DNA of 28,537 nt from CAYFHQ01 sp964342805 (lineage in GTDB: Bacteria; Bacillota; Clostridia; Peptostreptococcales; Acidaminobacteraceae). Positions 14,309-21,500 of this stretch are shown here, one piece after another; position 1 is the first letter of the stretch, and each line of letters opens with the position of its first letter. The stretch spans positions 1 to 28,537 of the forward strand of contig CAYFHQ010000042.1 of assembly GCA_964342805.1 (NCBI GenBank), given 5' to 3'. The notes below the pieces were generated by a model that made no database searches, was not told the origin of the DNA, and saw nothing but the letters and a program-made list of their open reading frames with translations. Made by a program: the position numbers and the translations under genes.

Positions 14309-15406
14309 TTATTGCCAACCAACTTCGTTGTAGATTTCTACAGCTCGTTGGTTGTTCTCGCCAAGTACAGTCAGGTTAATGTCCTGAGACTTGAACTCAC
14401 CCCAAGATTTTAGAAGATCAGACGCTTCTACGTTAGGGTTAACTGGGTATTCGTAGTTAGCAGCAGAGAACTCTTTCTGTGCTTTTTCAGATGTTAGGAA
14501 CTCGATCAGCTTCACAGCGTTTTCCTTGTTCTTGGAGTGCTTAGCTAGGCCAGCACCAGAAACGTTTACGTGTGTACCTGTTGTTTCCTGGTTCGGGAAG
14601 AAGATTCCTACGTTTTCTGCTACGTTTACTTCCTCTGGGTTGTCAGAGTTAAGCATTTTACCAATGTAGTATGTGTTCATGATTGCAATATCGCCTTCGC
14701 CAGCAACTACTGCAGTTGCCTGGGCACGGTCGTTACCAGATGGTACACGAGCCATGTTCTTTACGATACCAGCAGCCCACTCTTTAGTTGCTACTTCGCC
14801 GTTTACTTCGATCATAGAAGCCAGTAGGGACTGGTTGTAAATGTTAGAAGAAGAACGGATAAGGATCTTACCAGCCCACTCGTCGCCAGTAAGTGCTTCG
14901 TATGTAGACAGCATATCAGGTGTTACACGGTCCTTAGCGTAAACGATTACACGAGCACGCTTTGTTAGACCAATCCAAGTCATGTCACGGTCACGAAGTG
15001 TAGCAGGAACTTGACCTTCGATTGTAGCAGACTCAACAGTCTGTAGAAGCTCAGCGTCCTTCGCACGGAATAGACGACCAGCGTCAGCTGTGATCAGAAG
15101 GTCAGCTTCAGTGTCTTCACCTTCACGAGTTAGACGCTCGATCAGTTCGTCACCTTTACCTTTTACAACGTTAACTGTGATACCTGTTTCAGCAGTGAAC
15201 TGCTCATAAAGTGCAGCGTCTGTGTCATAGTGACGGTCCGTGTATAGGTTTACAACGCCAGCTTCAACTGGTTCTTCAGTAGCTTCTTCTTTCACTTCTA
15301 CTGGAGCTTCTTCCGTCTTAGCAGGTTCTTCTGCTGGTGTAGCAGCACATGCTACTGCTGTAAGTGCCATCATGGCAATTAGCATAAATAGAAATAACTT
15401 TTTCAT
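14309..15406 (-). CDS. fbpA: Ferric-iron-binding lipoprotein of an ABC transporter (FbpA/FutA-like)
   Basis: A 365-aa periplasmic-binding-type protein anchored to the outer membrane face. Signal sequence MKKLFLFMLIAMMALTAVAC, with lipid-modified C20 (lipobox AVAC, slightly unusual), then a Glu/Pro/Ala-rich linker to about residue 49. The mature part begins VVNLYTDRHYDTDAALYEQF and contains GKGDELIERL, ADLLITADAGRLFRAKDAELL and MNTYYIGKML, all hallmarks of FutA/IdiA-type Fe3+ proteins; Y246-Y247 match the tyrosine pair that binds iron. The start at 15406 follows an AGGGG site; the longer open frame has none. It is the first gene of the operon, behind a sigma-A promoter overlapped by a Fur-like box. 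Strong codon bias suggests high expression, as is common for the binding protein. Confidence 0.92.
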   Translation of the reverse strand: MKKLFLFMLIAMMALTAVACAATPAEEPAKTEEAPVEVKEEATEEPVEAGVVNLYTDRHYDTDAALYEQFTAETGITVNVVKGKGDELIERLTREGEDTEADLLITADAGRLFRAKDAELLQTVESATIEGQVPATLRDRDMTWIGLTKRARVIVYAKDRVTPDMLSTYEALTGDEWAGKILIRSSSNIYNQSLLASMIEVNGEVATKEWAAGIVKNMARVPSGNDRAQATAVVAGEGDIAIMNTYYIGKMLNSDNPEEVNVAENVGIFFPNQETTGTHVNVSGAGLAKHSKNKENAVKLIEFLTSEKAQKEFSAANYEYPVNPNVEASDLLKSWGEFKSQDINLTVLGENNQRAVEIYNEVGWQ

Positions 15407-15540
15407 TTGTGCATCCCCTTTAACATAATATGCATTTGGGTTCCCAAGGACTCCTGTGACCAAGGCCTATTTCTGATCCTTCCAAGATCAGGAACACTTG
15501 ATCAGCCGTTAACCTGAGAACAATTCGCTCTCACGGAACT
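15407..15540 (-). promoter_or_regulatory. Structured 5' leader of the iron-transport operon
   Basis: About 130 bases lie between the predicted transcription start and the fbpA ATG. Hairpins are visible: TGAGA/TCTCA (about 15515-15535), and CTGATC/GATCAG around a 7-base loop (about 15474-15492). I do not recognise a riboswitch class. The leader may simply stabilise the mRNA. Confidence 0.35.
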
Positions 15541-15541
15541 G

Positions 15542-15588
15542 AGTATACAACACCCAAGTTCGTGAAGTCAATAACGATTTTCATTTAC
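15542..15588 (-). promoter_or_regulatory. Promoter with an overlapping Fur-like box, iron-transport operon
   Basis: On the minus strand TTGACT (15566-15571), an 18-bp spacer and TATACT (15542-15547) form a good sigma-A promoter. Just upstream and overlapping the -35 is AATGAAAATCGTTATT (15570-15585), which agrees with 13 of the last 16 bases of the classical 19-bp Fur box. Iron-loaded Fur bound here would block RNA polymerase. This supports iron as the transported metal. Confidence 0.75.
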
Positions 15589-15768
15589 ACATAACATTAT
15601 TTTTCGATTATCCAGTTCTTTTCCACTTGGACAAAAACAGCCATACACAGGCAACGATCGTTCAATTCCGATAAAATCAATAGGGTATTCACGAAACATT
15701 TCCACCTGTTACCTAACCCCTGTAAAAGGGTAGAAATATCCCATGACATAGCAATCGTGGAGGCTAAC

Positions 15769-16662
15769 ATGGAAAACCTGTTGATCATTGATCCCACCCA
15801 ACCCGTCGTAAAACGCATTCGAGATGTTGCTAAAATGCTATCCATTACCCCCTTTGCCACTCAAGACGACCGGGAGGCCATGAATTTACTAAGCAAACAT
15901 GGCAAAAACATCAACTTAATTATTATGGAAATCAAGTTTGACCGGATGAACGGCATTGAACTCCTAAAGCGAATAAAGAGGGACTTTCCCCATGTGAGCG
16001 TCATTGTCCTGACCTCCAGCAACCGCCGTAGCGACTTCATAGCAGCCATGCAGGCCGGCGCAGCTGATTATGTCCTTAAACCCTTTAATAATGAAACCAT
16101 CGCCAGTCGGATTAATGCCCACATGACAGGGACTGCAGTCCAGGTCAATGGCACCCAAGGACAAGCACCTCCGAAGGAAAGCCAAGCAAACCAGGGCCAA
16201 ACCGCTGAAGAACCCCTTATTGACCTCCACCACCTCCTACAAATGGAAATGAAAAAGGCCAAAAAGGGACACTACAACTTCACCCTTAGCTTTTTAATGT
16301 TCTATAAATCAGTAGAGGAAGTCACTAAGGAACTAGACCAACAATACCTCCGCCTGTCAGAGGAAATCTACCCGGACTTAAAGTCTCTTTTCTGGGACAC
16401 TGACTACTTCTCCCAATATGGCACCCAGCTCTTTGTGGGCCTCTTCCCCTTCAGCGACCAAGAGGGTCAAGGGGTTATTGAAGCCAAGATCATGGAGAAA
16501 ATCACCTCCATGAAGTCCCATGGGGACATACCAGAAGACTACAAGTGGCTCTTCACCCCCATTGTCTACCCCCTGGAGGCAGAGGACACCTCCTCACCAG
16601 ACAAGCTCTTAGAAGAACTCAATGGCCGACTTAAATACAAGTTGAGCCACGACAAAAAATAA
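15769..16662 (+). CDS. Atypical response regulator: REC domain with Glu at the phosphosite plus degenerate GGDEF-like domain
   Basis: A 297-aa protein. Residues 1-116 form a receiver-like domain (LLIIDPTQPVV, VIVLTSSNRRSDF, ADYVLKPFNN with K104), but the phosphoacceptor is E54 (LIIMEIKFDRMNG) and only one acidic residue, D8, is left of the usual pair. A Gln/Gly/Pro-rich linker (about 120-148) leads to a ~145-residue domain whose DTDYFSQYGTQLFVGLFPFSD segment (about 210-230) resembles a GGDEF core with YGTQLF replacing GGDEF, so no cyclase activity is expected. The Glu may mimic phosphorylation. It starts at the ATG 5 bases after GGAGG (15759-15763), not at the GTG 12 bases earlier. It is divergent from the iron operon, alone, and has its own terminator. 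Target unknown. Confidence 0.72.
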   Translation: MENLLIIDPTQPVVKRIRDVAKMLSITPFATQDDREAMNLLSKHGKNINLIIMEIKFDRMNGIELLKRIKRDFPHVSVIVLTSSNRRSDFIAAMQAGAADYVLKPFNNETIASRINAHMTGTAVQVNGTQGQAPPKESQANQGQTAEEPLIDLHHLLQMEMKKAKKGHYNFTLSFLMFYKSVEEVTKELDQQYLRLSEEIYPDLKSLFWDTDYFSQYGTQLFVGLFPFSDQEGQGVIEAKIMEKITSMKSHGDIPEDYKWLFTPIVYPLEAEDTSSPDKLLEELNGRLKYKLSHDKK

Positions 16663-16666
16663 AGCA

Positions 16667-16725
16667 AGCCATGTGAAACCACCTTAGGGAAGATGCGCCC
16701 TCCCTGGGTTCCACATGGCTTTTTC
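16667..16725 (+). terminator. Terminator after the atypical regulator gene, probably bidirectional
   Basis: AGCCATGTGAAACC (16667-16680) pairs with GGTTCCACATGGCT (16707-16720) with one mismatch; AGGGA/TCCCT adds an inner stem. TTTTTCATTT follows on the plus strand, and the minus strand beyond the stem is also T-rich, so it could also stop transcripts of the convergent yjbQ gene. Confidence 0.8.
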
Positions 16726-16808
16726 ATTTCTATTCTAATGATACTTTCTCGTATGGTCCCGTAAGACCTCCTCACCTAAAGTCCCGTCGTCAACGGACAA
16801 GTTGCCTA

Positions 16809-17258
16809 TTACTCACCCATTACTTGATAGATCACTTCCCGGTGGCGATCCAAATTGTCACACTCTACCAGGGTGAAGTTTTGCCATGGACCCACCAGGA
16901 TCTTCCCTTCTACAAAGGGAACCGTAATAAAAGGAGACGGTAGGGCCGCCTTGATATGGCTGGACCCATTATTATCATGCCAGGTGTCTTGGTGCTTATA
17001 GGCAACCAAGTCCCCTTTTTCATTTAAATAAGGGGCTACTTTTTCCAGGGCCTCTTTCAAGTCATGGTCTACCAGGCCAGGTTCAAACTCAATGGTCGTG
17101 AGTCCTGCAACCCCACCGGTACAAAAGCCTGTCACAATCCCAGACTTCATTCCCGTTTCCCGGCAGGCCACTTCCACAGCCCTTTGGAAGTCTCCAGTGA
17201 CGTCGATCATGCCCATATGGGCCTTGGTTTCATAGGATTGAGTAACTGTATACACCAT
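16809..17258 (-). CDS. yjbQ: YjbQ/UPF0047-family protein
   Basis: A 149-aa single-domain protein. Family motifs: GIVTGFCTGGVAGLTTIEFEPGL (about 40-62), then WHDNNGSSHIKAAL (93-106), ITVPFVEGKILVGPWQN (111-127) and a C-terminal LVECDNLDRHREV. The conserved His residues of the HDxNGxxH block (H94, H101) are present; the usual GTWQ is GPWQ here and the usual DGPR-type end is changed to DNLDRHR. Members have weak thiamine-phosphate synthase activity when overproduced, but the native role is not settled. GGAGG lies 8 bases before the ATG. It follows the lipoprotein gene's direction and is 93 bp downstream... of that gene's neighbour region on the same strand order: it is upstream of nothing further before the convergent terminator. 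Confidence 0.82.
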   Translation of the reverse strand: MVYTVTQSYETKAHMGMIDVTGDFQRAVEVACRETGMKSGIVTGFCTGGVAGLTTIEFEPGLVDHDLKEALEKVAPYLNEKGDLVAYKHQDTWHDNNGSSHIKAALPSPFITVPFVEGKILVGPWQNFTLVECDNLDRHREVIYQVMGE

Positions 17259-17351
17259 TGTGTCGTCCTCCCCAGCGCATTTCTTTTTATTGTAGCATAG
17301 GGGTCTGACACGTTTCGTCCTGTTTCAAAATCTTTTGCCTTTTCAATAGCT

Positions 17352-18728
17352 TTAGAAATAGGGTTTTAATCTATTTTCCACTTGGTCCTTGTTGAAGGTC
17401 CCTTCATGGGTCAGGATCATCCGTATTTCCTCCATAAGCCCCTTATGAGCGTCTCTGGTTTCATTTGTAACGAGGAAGGTGGGGTCCCAAGGGCCATTGG
17501 CTAGCCATAGGTCATAAAAGTCTCTAGCAGCCTTCACGTCCGGTGGAATGGCCTCCACAAACTTCTCTAGGTCTACTTGGTCCACTCGGTCTCGTAAAGC
17601 TGGGTCCACAGGATAATAGTCCGACGCTTCATGGCCAAAATAGTAGGTTGGCGACTCGATTGGAGCGATGTCCCTGGGTCGTCCTCCTGCCATTTGATAT
17701 AGGTCTACAGCAAAATCCCCATCCCCAATTTTGTCCCTTATGGCCTCCAGCATTGAGTCGTCCGACTGGGTTTTAGGAAGGCCATAACCCACGATCACAG
17801 GGTCCTCCCACATGGGCCGCATGACCATGATGTCCCGAGTGTTGGTAATGAAGGGAGAAGCCAAAGTCAGGCTGTTGAAACCAAACTCGTCCGAAACCAG
17901 GCTCCCATAGCCATTAATGACCCTTACCTGCCACTGGTCTCGCAGGTCCATGGCCTCTTCCACTAGCGCCACCGTAGTGGCCAAGTCCAAGCGACCATGG
18001 TGGAGTCTTAGAAGGGTTGGATAGGTCATTGGGTCCTTTTCTGCTGCAGCACTGAGTAAAACAGGGTAGTACAAGTCCCTATCCACAGGAGCCCCCCCAT
18101 AATAGGCTGACAAGATGTCCCTTAGACCTAGTGTCTCCAAGTCACTCCAACCTTGCTGGGGTATGCCTTCGTAGAGGGCACTTTTTTTAAGACTCCAAGA
18201 CCCCTGGCTGACCCCAAAGGGTACCAAGTAAGGATTTTTCAACATGGCCAATTGGGTCTGCTGGCCTTCCTCTAGGGGGGTGAACATTTGACTAGACACC
18301 AAGTCTGTGGTTTCGTCCCAAGTGGTCACCATGACGTCACTTTGAGCCGATACCATGGTCTCCACCTGCCATTTTCGACTTTGCTCAAAGTAGGCTTCTA
18401 GGGTTTCTTTACTAATCTTCATGGTGTGGGTCGGGGCAATCCTCCGGATCACCTGGTCCAAGTCTGGACGATCCTTGCTGGCTTCCCTTAGGGTAGCAGT
18501 TAGCAGATAACCTGCACTGGACCGGACTTCATGGGCCAAGGGGTTAACGATCTGCACAACATGCTCCTCACCCGCTTCTATGGTTTCCACGGGTACCAGG
18601 TCAGGATCCTCAGGGAGTTGGCATCCCACCAATCCCACCACGAGGCACATAGTAGCCAGTAGAGCTAAGACCCGCTTGCCTGGATTTGATTTGTTTTCTC
18701 TTATTGTCTTACGTTTCATTAATGTCAT
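17352..18728 (-). CDS. Predicted lipoprotein, unknown family
   Basis: A 458-aa protein I do not recognise. A basic N-terminus (MTLMKRKTIRENKSNPGKR) precedes a hydrophobic segment and lipobox LVGC, with C36 as the likely lipidated residue; the rest is soluble, acidic and free of long hydrophobic helices. Segments such as NPYLVPFGVSQGSWSLKKSALYEG and DVMVTTWDETTDL are loosely reminiscent of solute-binding proteins, but this is weak. The start at 18728 has GGAGG 9 bases upstream; a TTG three codons earlier abuts the SD, and an ATG three codons later is also possible. It begins 30 bp after the kinase gene and is almost surely cotranscribed with the two-component pair, so it may be a signal-binding partner or an output of that system. 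Confidence 0.75.
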   Translation of the reverse strand: MTLMKRKTIRENKSNPGKRVLALLATMCLVVGLVGCQLPEDPDLVPVETIEAGEEHVVQIVNPLAHEVRSSAGYLLTATLREASKDRPDLDQVIRRIAPTHTMKISKETLEAYFEQSRKWQVETMVSAQSDVMVTTWDETTDLVSSQMFTPLEEGQQTQLAMLKNPYLVPFGVSQGSWSLKKSALYEGIPQQGWSDLETLGLRDILSAYYGGAPVDRDLYYPVLLSAAAEKDPMTYPTLLRLHHGRLDLATTVALVEEAMDLRDQWQVRVINGYGSLVSDEFGFNSLTLASPFITNTRDIMVMRPMWEDPVIVGYGLPKTQSDDSMLEAIRDKIGDGDFAVDLYQMAGGRPRDIAPIESPTYYFGHEASDYYPVDPALRDRVDQVDLEKFVEAIPPDVKAARDFYDLWLANGPWDPTFLVTNETRDAHKGLMEEIRMILTHEGTFNKDQVENRLKPYF

Positions 18729-18757
18729 TTCTAACAACCTCCTTCAATCGTCTGCCC

Positions 18758-20146
18758 TTATTCTAGGGCCTGAATATCCAGAGACTGTTGCCTCTTTGTC
18801 AGGGACTTGTCAAAATGAAAGGTCACAAGAGTACCCATGCCTTTGTCACCCTCCAGTCCTCTGCTTCCAATCTGAAGGTTGCCCCCATGGGCCTGGCAGA
18901 CTTCCCTGGCTATGTGGAGACCAATCCCGTAGCCTTGGCCAGTGTCCCAGACGGAAATACTCGCTTCTTTAAATATTAGGCCAATCTGTCCCCCACTGGG
19001 TGTCGCCTTAATGGCATTGTCCACCACATTGGACAGGGCCTGTATAAACAAAGCATGATCCAGTAAGTAGTCTCCCTGGCCCTCAAAAACCAGGCCTAGC
19101 TCCTTGTCCTCAAGGGCCAAACGGTGGATTTGCTCCATTTGGTCCTGTAAGGTCTTCCACGAAACCTCTGTAAGGTCCAGCGCCCCCTTGGCCAAGAGGC
19201 CAACAGACAAGACTTCAGACAGGTTTTCAAGCCGCTTGCCTTCGTCATAAATGGTCTGGGCAATCCCCGCCCGCTCTTCCGCTGTGGGGATGTCCCGCCG
19301 AAGGAGGTCTCCGTAACCAACAATGGACGTCAATGGGGTCCGCATTTCATGGCGGAGCATGTCCACAAAGTCCTGACGGAGGTCCCGTTCCCGGACCATG
19401 GCTTGGTGCTGGACTTCAAGCTTTTCAACCAAACGGTTAACCGAACCGGTCAGTGAAGCCACTTCCAGGCTGGCTCCAGGCGGAACCACCAAACTATGAG
19501 AGGAAAAGTCTAGGTGACCGATCCCCTCTGAAACCAGGGCCAGGGGCCGCACCAGCCGCTTGGACAAGCCATAGAGCAAGGCCCAGCTGCCACCGGCTAC
19601 AGCCAGGGTCACAAGGCCAATAACAAGGGCATATTGGCCAAACTGGTCGTCAAACCCTTGGACGTCTTTGACCCAGATCAACTGGGCGGCTTGGCCATCC
19701 ACATGGACTTGACGGACCTGGAGGAGGGAATAGACCCCCTCAATGCGTAGAAACTGTGACCCATTGACCCGAACAGGACCCTCTTGACCCGTTTGCCCCA
19801 AAGCACCCTGTCGACCTAATCTTCCATAAACCCCTTGGCCAACACGCAATAGGGTATGGACCTGGCCGTCTTGGCCAAAGGACTGGACCATGAGGCCCTC
19901 CCCGGGCAACAAAACCTGACTCAAATTTTCTTCCAGGTCTTGGACCAGGTCCCCTTCATTGACTGCGCTTACCCACTGGGACTGGGTCATGGCCCATTGG
20001 AGTTGGTCCATACGACCATGGCCTTCCTGACGAATGGACTCCAGGAGAATGGTCCGTAACATCCAAATACCTGACGCCCCAACAAGGACAAGCGAGAGGA
20101 CAAGAACAGGTGTCAGCCAGACTAGAAGGCCTTGTCTAAAGCGCAT
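18758..20146 (-). CDS. Membrane sensor histidine kinase with a shortened ATP lid
   Basis: A 462-aa kinase. TM1 (about 8-30) and TM2 (about 172-194) enclose a ~140-residue extracellular sensor with a Gly/Gln-rich stretch (GQGVYGRLGRQGALGQTGQEG). A HAMP-like linker (about 195-245) follows, then HisKA with H266 in MLRHEMRTPLTSIVGYGDLL, and HATPase_c with the N box LSNVVDNAIKATPSGG (371-386). The G1 box DTGQG (401-405) is directly followed by YGIGL (406-410): the F box and most of the ATP lid, usually 20 or more residues, are missing, with the reading frame intact. Start at 20146 follows GGAGGGGG. It overlaps the upstream regulator gene by 11 bp. It is paired with that regulator and the downstream lipoprotein; the signal is unknown. 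Confidence 0.87.
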   Translation of the reverse strand: MRFRQGLLVWLTPVLVLSLVLVGASGIWMLRTILLESIRQEGHGRMDQLQWAMTQSQWVSAVNEGDLVQDLEENLSQVLLPGEGLMVQSFGQDGQVHTLLRVGQGVYGRLGRQGALGQTGQEGPVRVNGSQFLRIEGVYSLLQVRQVHVDGQAAQLIWVKDVQGFDDQFGQYALVIGLVTLAVAGGSWALLYGLSKRLVRPLALVSEGIGHLDFSSHSLVVPPGASLEVASLTGSVNRLVEKLEVQHQAMVRERDLRQDFVDMLRHEMRTPLTSIVGYGDLLRRDIPTAEERAGIAQTIYDEGKRLENLSEVLSVGLLAKGALDLTEVSWKTLQDQMEQIHRLALEDKELGLVFEGQGDYLLDHALFIQALSNVVDNAIKATPSGGQIGLIFKEASISVWDTGQGYGIGLHIAREVCQAHGGNLQIGSRGLEGDKGMGTLVTFHFDKSLTKRQQSLDIQALE

Positions 20147-20822
20147 CTTTTCCCCCTCCGGTAAATTTATAGCCCACCTTGTAGACCGTGGCAATCCGCT
20201 TGGTGGCCAGTTTCTGGCGGAGGCCCAATACGTGGGTGTCTATGGTCCGGGCTGAACCACAGGCGTCATAACCCCATACAGCTTCCAGGAGCTGGTCCCT
20301 GCTAAAGGCCTGGTCGGGATGGCTGGCCATGTAGGCCAGGAGGTCAAACTCCTTGGGCGTCAGGTCTACCGCTTGACTCTCTTTAAAAACAGTGCGGCCC
20401 TTGAGGTCAATCTCCAAGCTATCAAATTGAAGGCGTTTTGCCTCAGCTTGTGGTCCGGTCGGGCCACTCTTCCTCCGCAGGATCATCTTGACCCGGGCCA
20501 CCAACTCAAGGGGTTCAAAGGGCTTGACCATGTAGTCGTCGGCCCCCAGTTCAATACCATATAACTTGTCAGCCAGCTTGACCCGGGCGGTCAGAAACAA
20601 AAAAGGAACCCACTTGTCTTGGAGCAAAGGTACCAGTTCATAACCCAGCCCACCTGAAAGGCCAATGTCCACTATGGCAAAATCAAAGCTTTCATTTATG
20701 AGATGCGCCCTGGCCGACTCCACACTGGCCGCCACTTGGGTTGTATAACCCCCATGGGTCAAAGTCATGCGGATGAGTTGTTGGATGGACGCGTCGTCTT
20801 CTACAATCAGAATGTTTTCCAT
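20136..20822 (-). CDS. OmpR/PhoB-family response regulator
   Basis: A 228-aa regulator. The receiver has E8-D9-D10, phosphoacceptor D52 in FAIVDIGLSGGLGYEL (the usual P after L is S), T79 in LFLTAR and K100 in DDYMVKPFEPLELVARV. A winged-helix DNA-binding domain (about 128-222) shows VDLTPKEFDLLAYMASHPDQAFSRDQLLEAVWG and the recognition-helix segment RTIDTHVLGLRQKL. The start at 20822 is placed after AGGGGG; an in-frame ATG ten codons upstream lacks a good SD. That SD is itself within the 3' arm of the terminator hairpin at 20827-20885, an unusual overlap. First gene of the regulator-kinase-lipoprotein operon. Confidence 0.9.
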   Translation of the reverse strand: MENILIVEDDASIQQLIRMTLTHGGYTTQVAASVESARAHLINESFDFAIVDIGLSGGLGYELVPLLQDKWVPFLFLTARVKLADKLYGIELGADDYMVKPFEPLELVARVKMILRRKSGPTGPQAEAKRLQFDSLEIDLKGRTVFKESQAVDLTPKEFDLLAYMASHPDQAFSRDQLLEAVWGYDACGSARTIDTHVLGLRQKLATKRIATVYKVGYKFTGGGKDAL

Positions 20823-20826
20823 ATAA

Positions 20827-20885
20827 AAAACCCCCTCGTCCCATTCTAACATGCAAATGTCAGAGACTGGTCAAGAAGGGGTTTT
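20827..20885 (-). terminator. Long-loop terminator/attenuator overlapping the regulator's ribosome binding site
   Basis: On the minus strand AAAACCCCTTC pairs with GAGGGGGTTTT (11 bp, one wobble) and is followed by TTTTTTAT. It starts 28 bases after the S-component-like gene and can stop that transcript, yet the 3' arm contains the AGGGGG that serves the OmpR-type gene. A TTGACC lies inside the ~37-base loop and could be part of an internal promoter. When the hairpin forms, the site would be masked. Confidence 0.6.
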
Positions 20886-20912
20886 ATTCATGATTCTGTT
20901 TATGGTTGACGT

Positions 20913-21449
20913 TTATGGTTGACGTCTTTGGCTGTCTGTTTGTAAGCGCCTAGACAACCACTTGCCTGTGAAGGTACCAATCAAACCCAGGCCGTAAACC
21001 ACCAAAGCCATAACCGCTATGGGTCCAATACCAAAGGTTCCGTAAATCCGGCTACCTGTGATATAGTCTGCGATATAGACTGAGGAGATCAGGCTAAAGA
21101 CTGCATACAGGGGCAGGACAAATAGGATGTGTTTTTCAGTCCGGTAGCCGCCTACGATCAAGGCGACTGCGTCTGTTAGGGCACCGGACAATACGATGGC
21201 CACACTCATAAAGAAGGAGATAAATCCAAGGAGTATGGCAAAGGCCATATTGACCAAGGTAATGGTCCCCACCCGTTTGGTCCTGGCAATTGGGAAATAT
21301 AAAACCAGGGTTAAGTAGGGGGCCATGACAATGAATTTGCCTCCTGGGAAGGGAAAGACCTTGCTGACAAAGTAGAGCAAGTAACCACCCACGATTAGGA
21401 GTGTTACCACCAGTGCGTCTTGTGCGAGTTCTCTTGTTGTGAGTTTCAT
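20913..21449 (-). CDS. Membrane protein resembling an ECF transporter S component
   Basis: A 178-aa protein that is almost wholly hydrophobic, with about five or six helices. The N-terminus MKLTTRELAQDALVVTLLIVGGYLLYF, the FPGGKFIVMAPYLTLVLYFPIAR block and SGALTDAVALIVGGYRTEK resemble substrate-capturing S components of energy-coupling-factor transporters, which bind a vitamin or other micronutrient and share a common energising module. No ATPase or T component is near. The start at 21449 follows GGAGG by 5 bases. It is 52 bp downstream of the pyrophosphatase gene on the same strand, so probably cotranscribed. The substrate cannot be told; another kind of small integral membrane protein is possible. 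Confidence 0.6.
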   Translation of the reverse strand: MKLTTRELAQDALVVTLLIVGGYLLYFVSKVFPFPGGKFIVMAPYLTLVLYFPIARTKRVGTITLVNMAFAILLGFISFFMSVAIVLSGALTDAVALIVGGYRTEKHILFVLPLYAVFSLISSVYIADYITGSRIYGTFGIGPIAVMALVVYGLGLIGTFTGKWLSRRLQTDSQRRQP

Positions 21450-21500
21450 GGGAGCCTCCTGTGCTACATATATGCCCAAGTTTGAGGGGCTTTACACAGG

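Noticed and set aside
15474..15540. Riboswitch in the fbpA leader
   Set aside because: Hairpins are present but no known class could be recognised; Fur control is sufficient to explain regulation.
15689..15700. Possible sigma-D-type promoter (CCGATAAA) ahead of the atypical regulator
   Set aside because: No TAAA-type -35 at the required distance.
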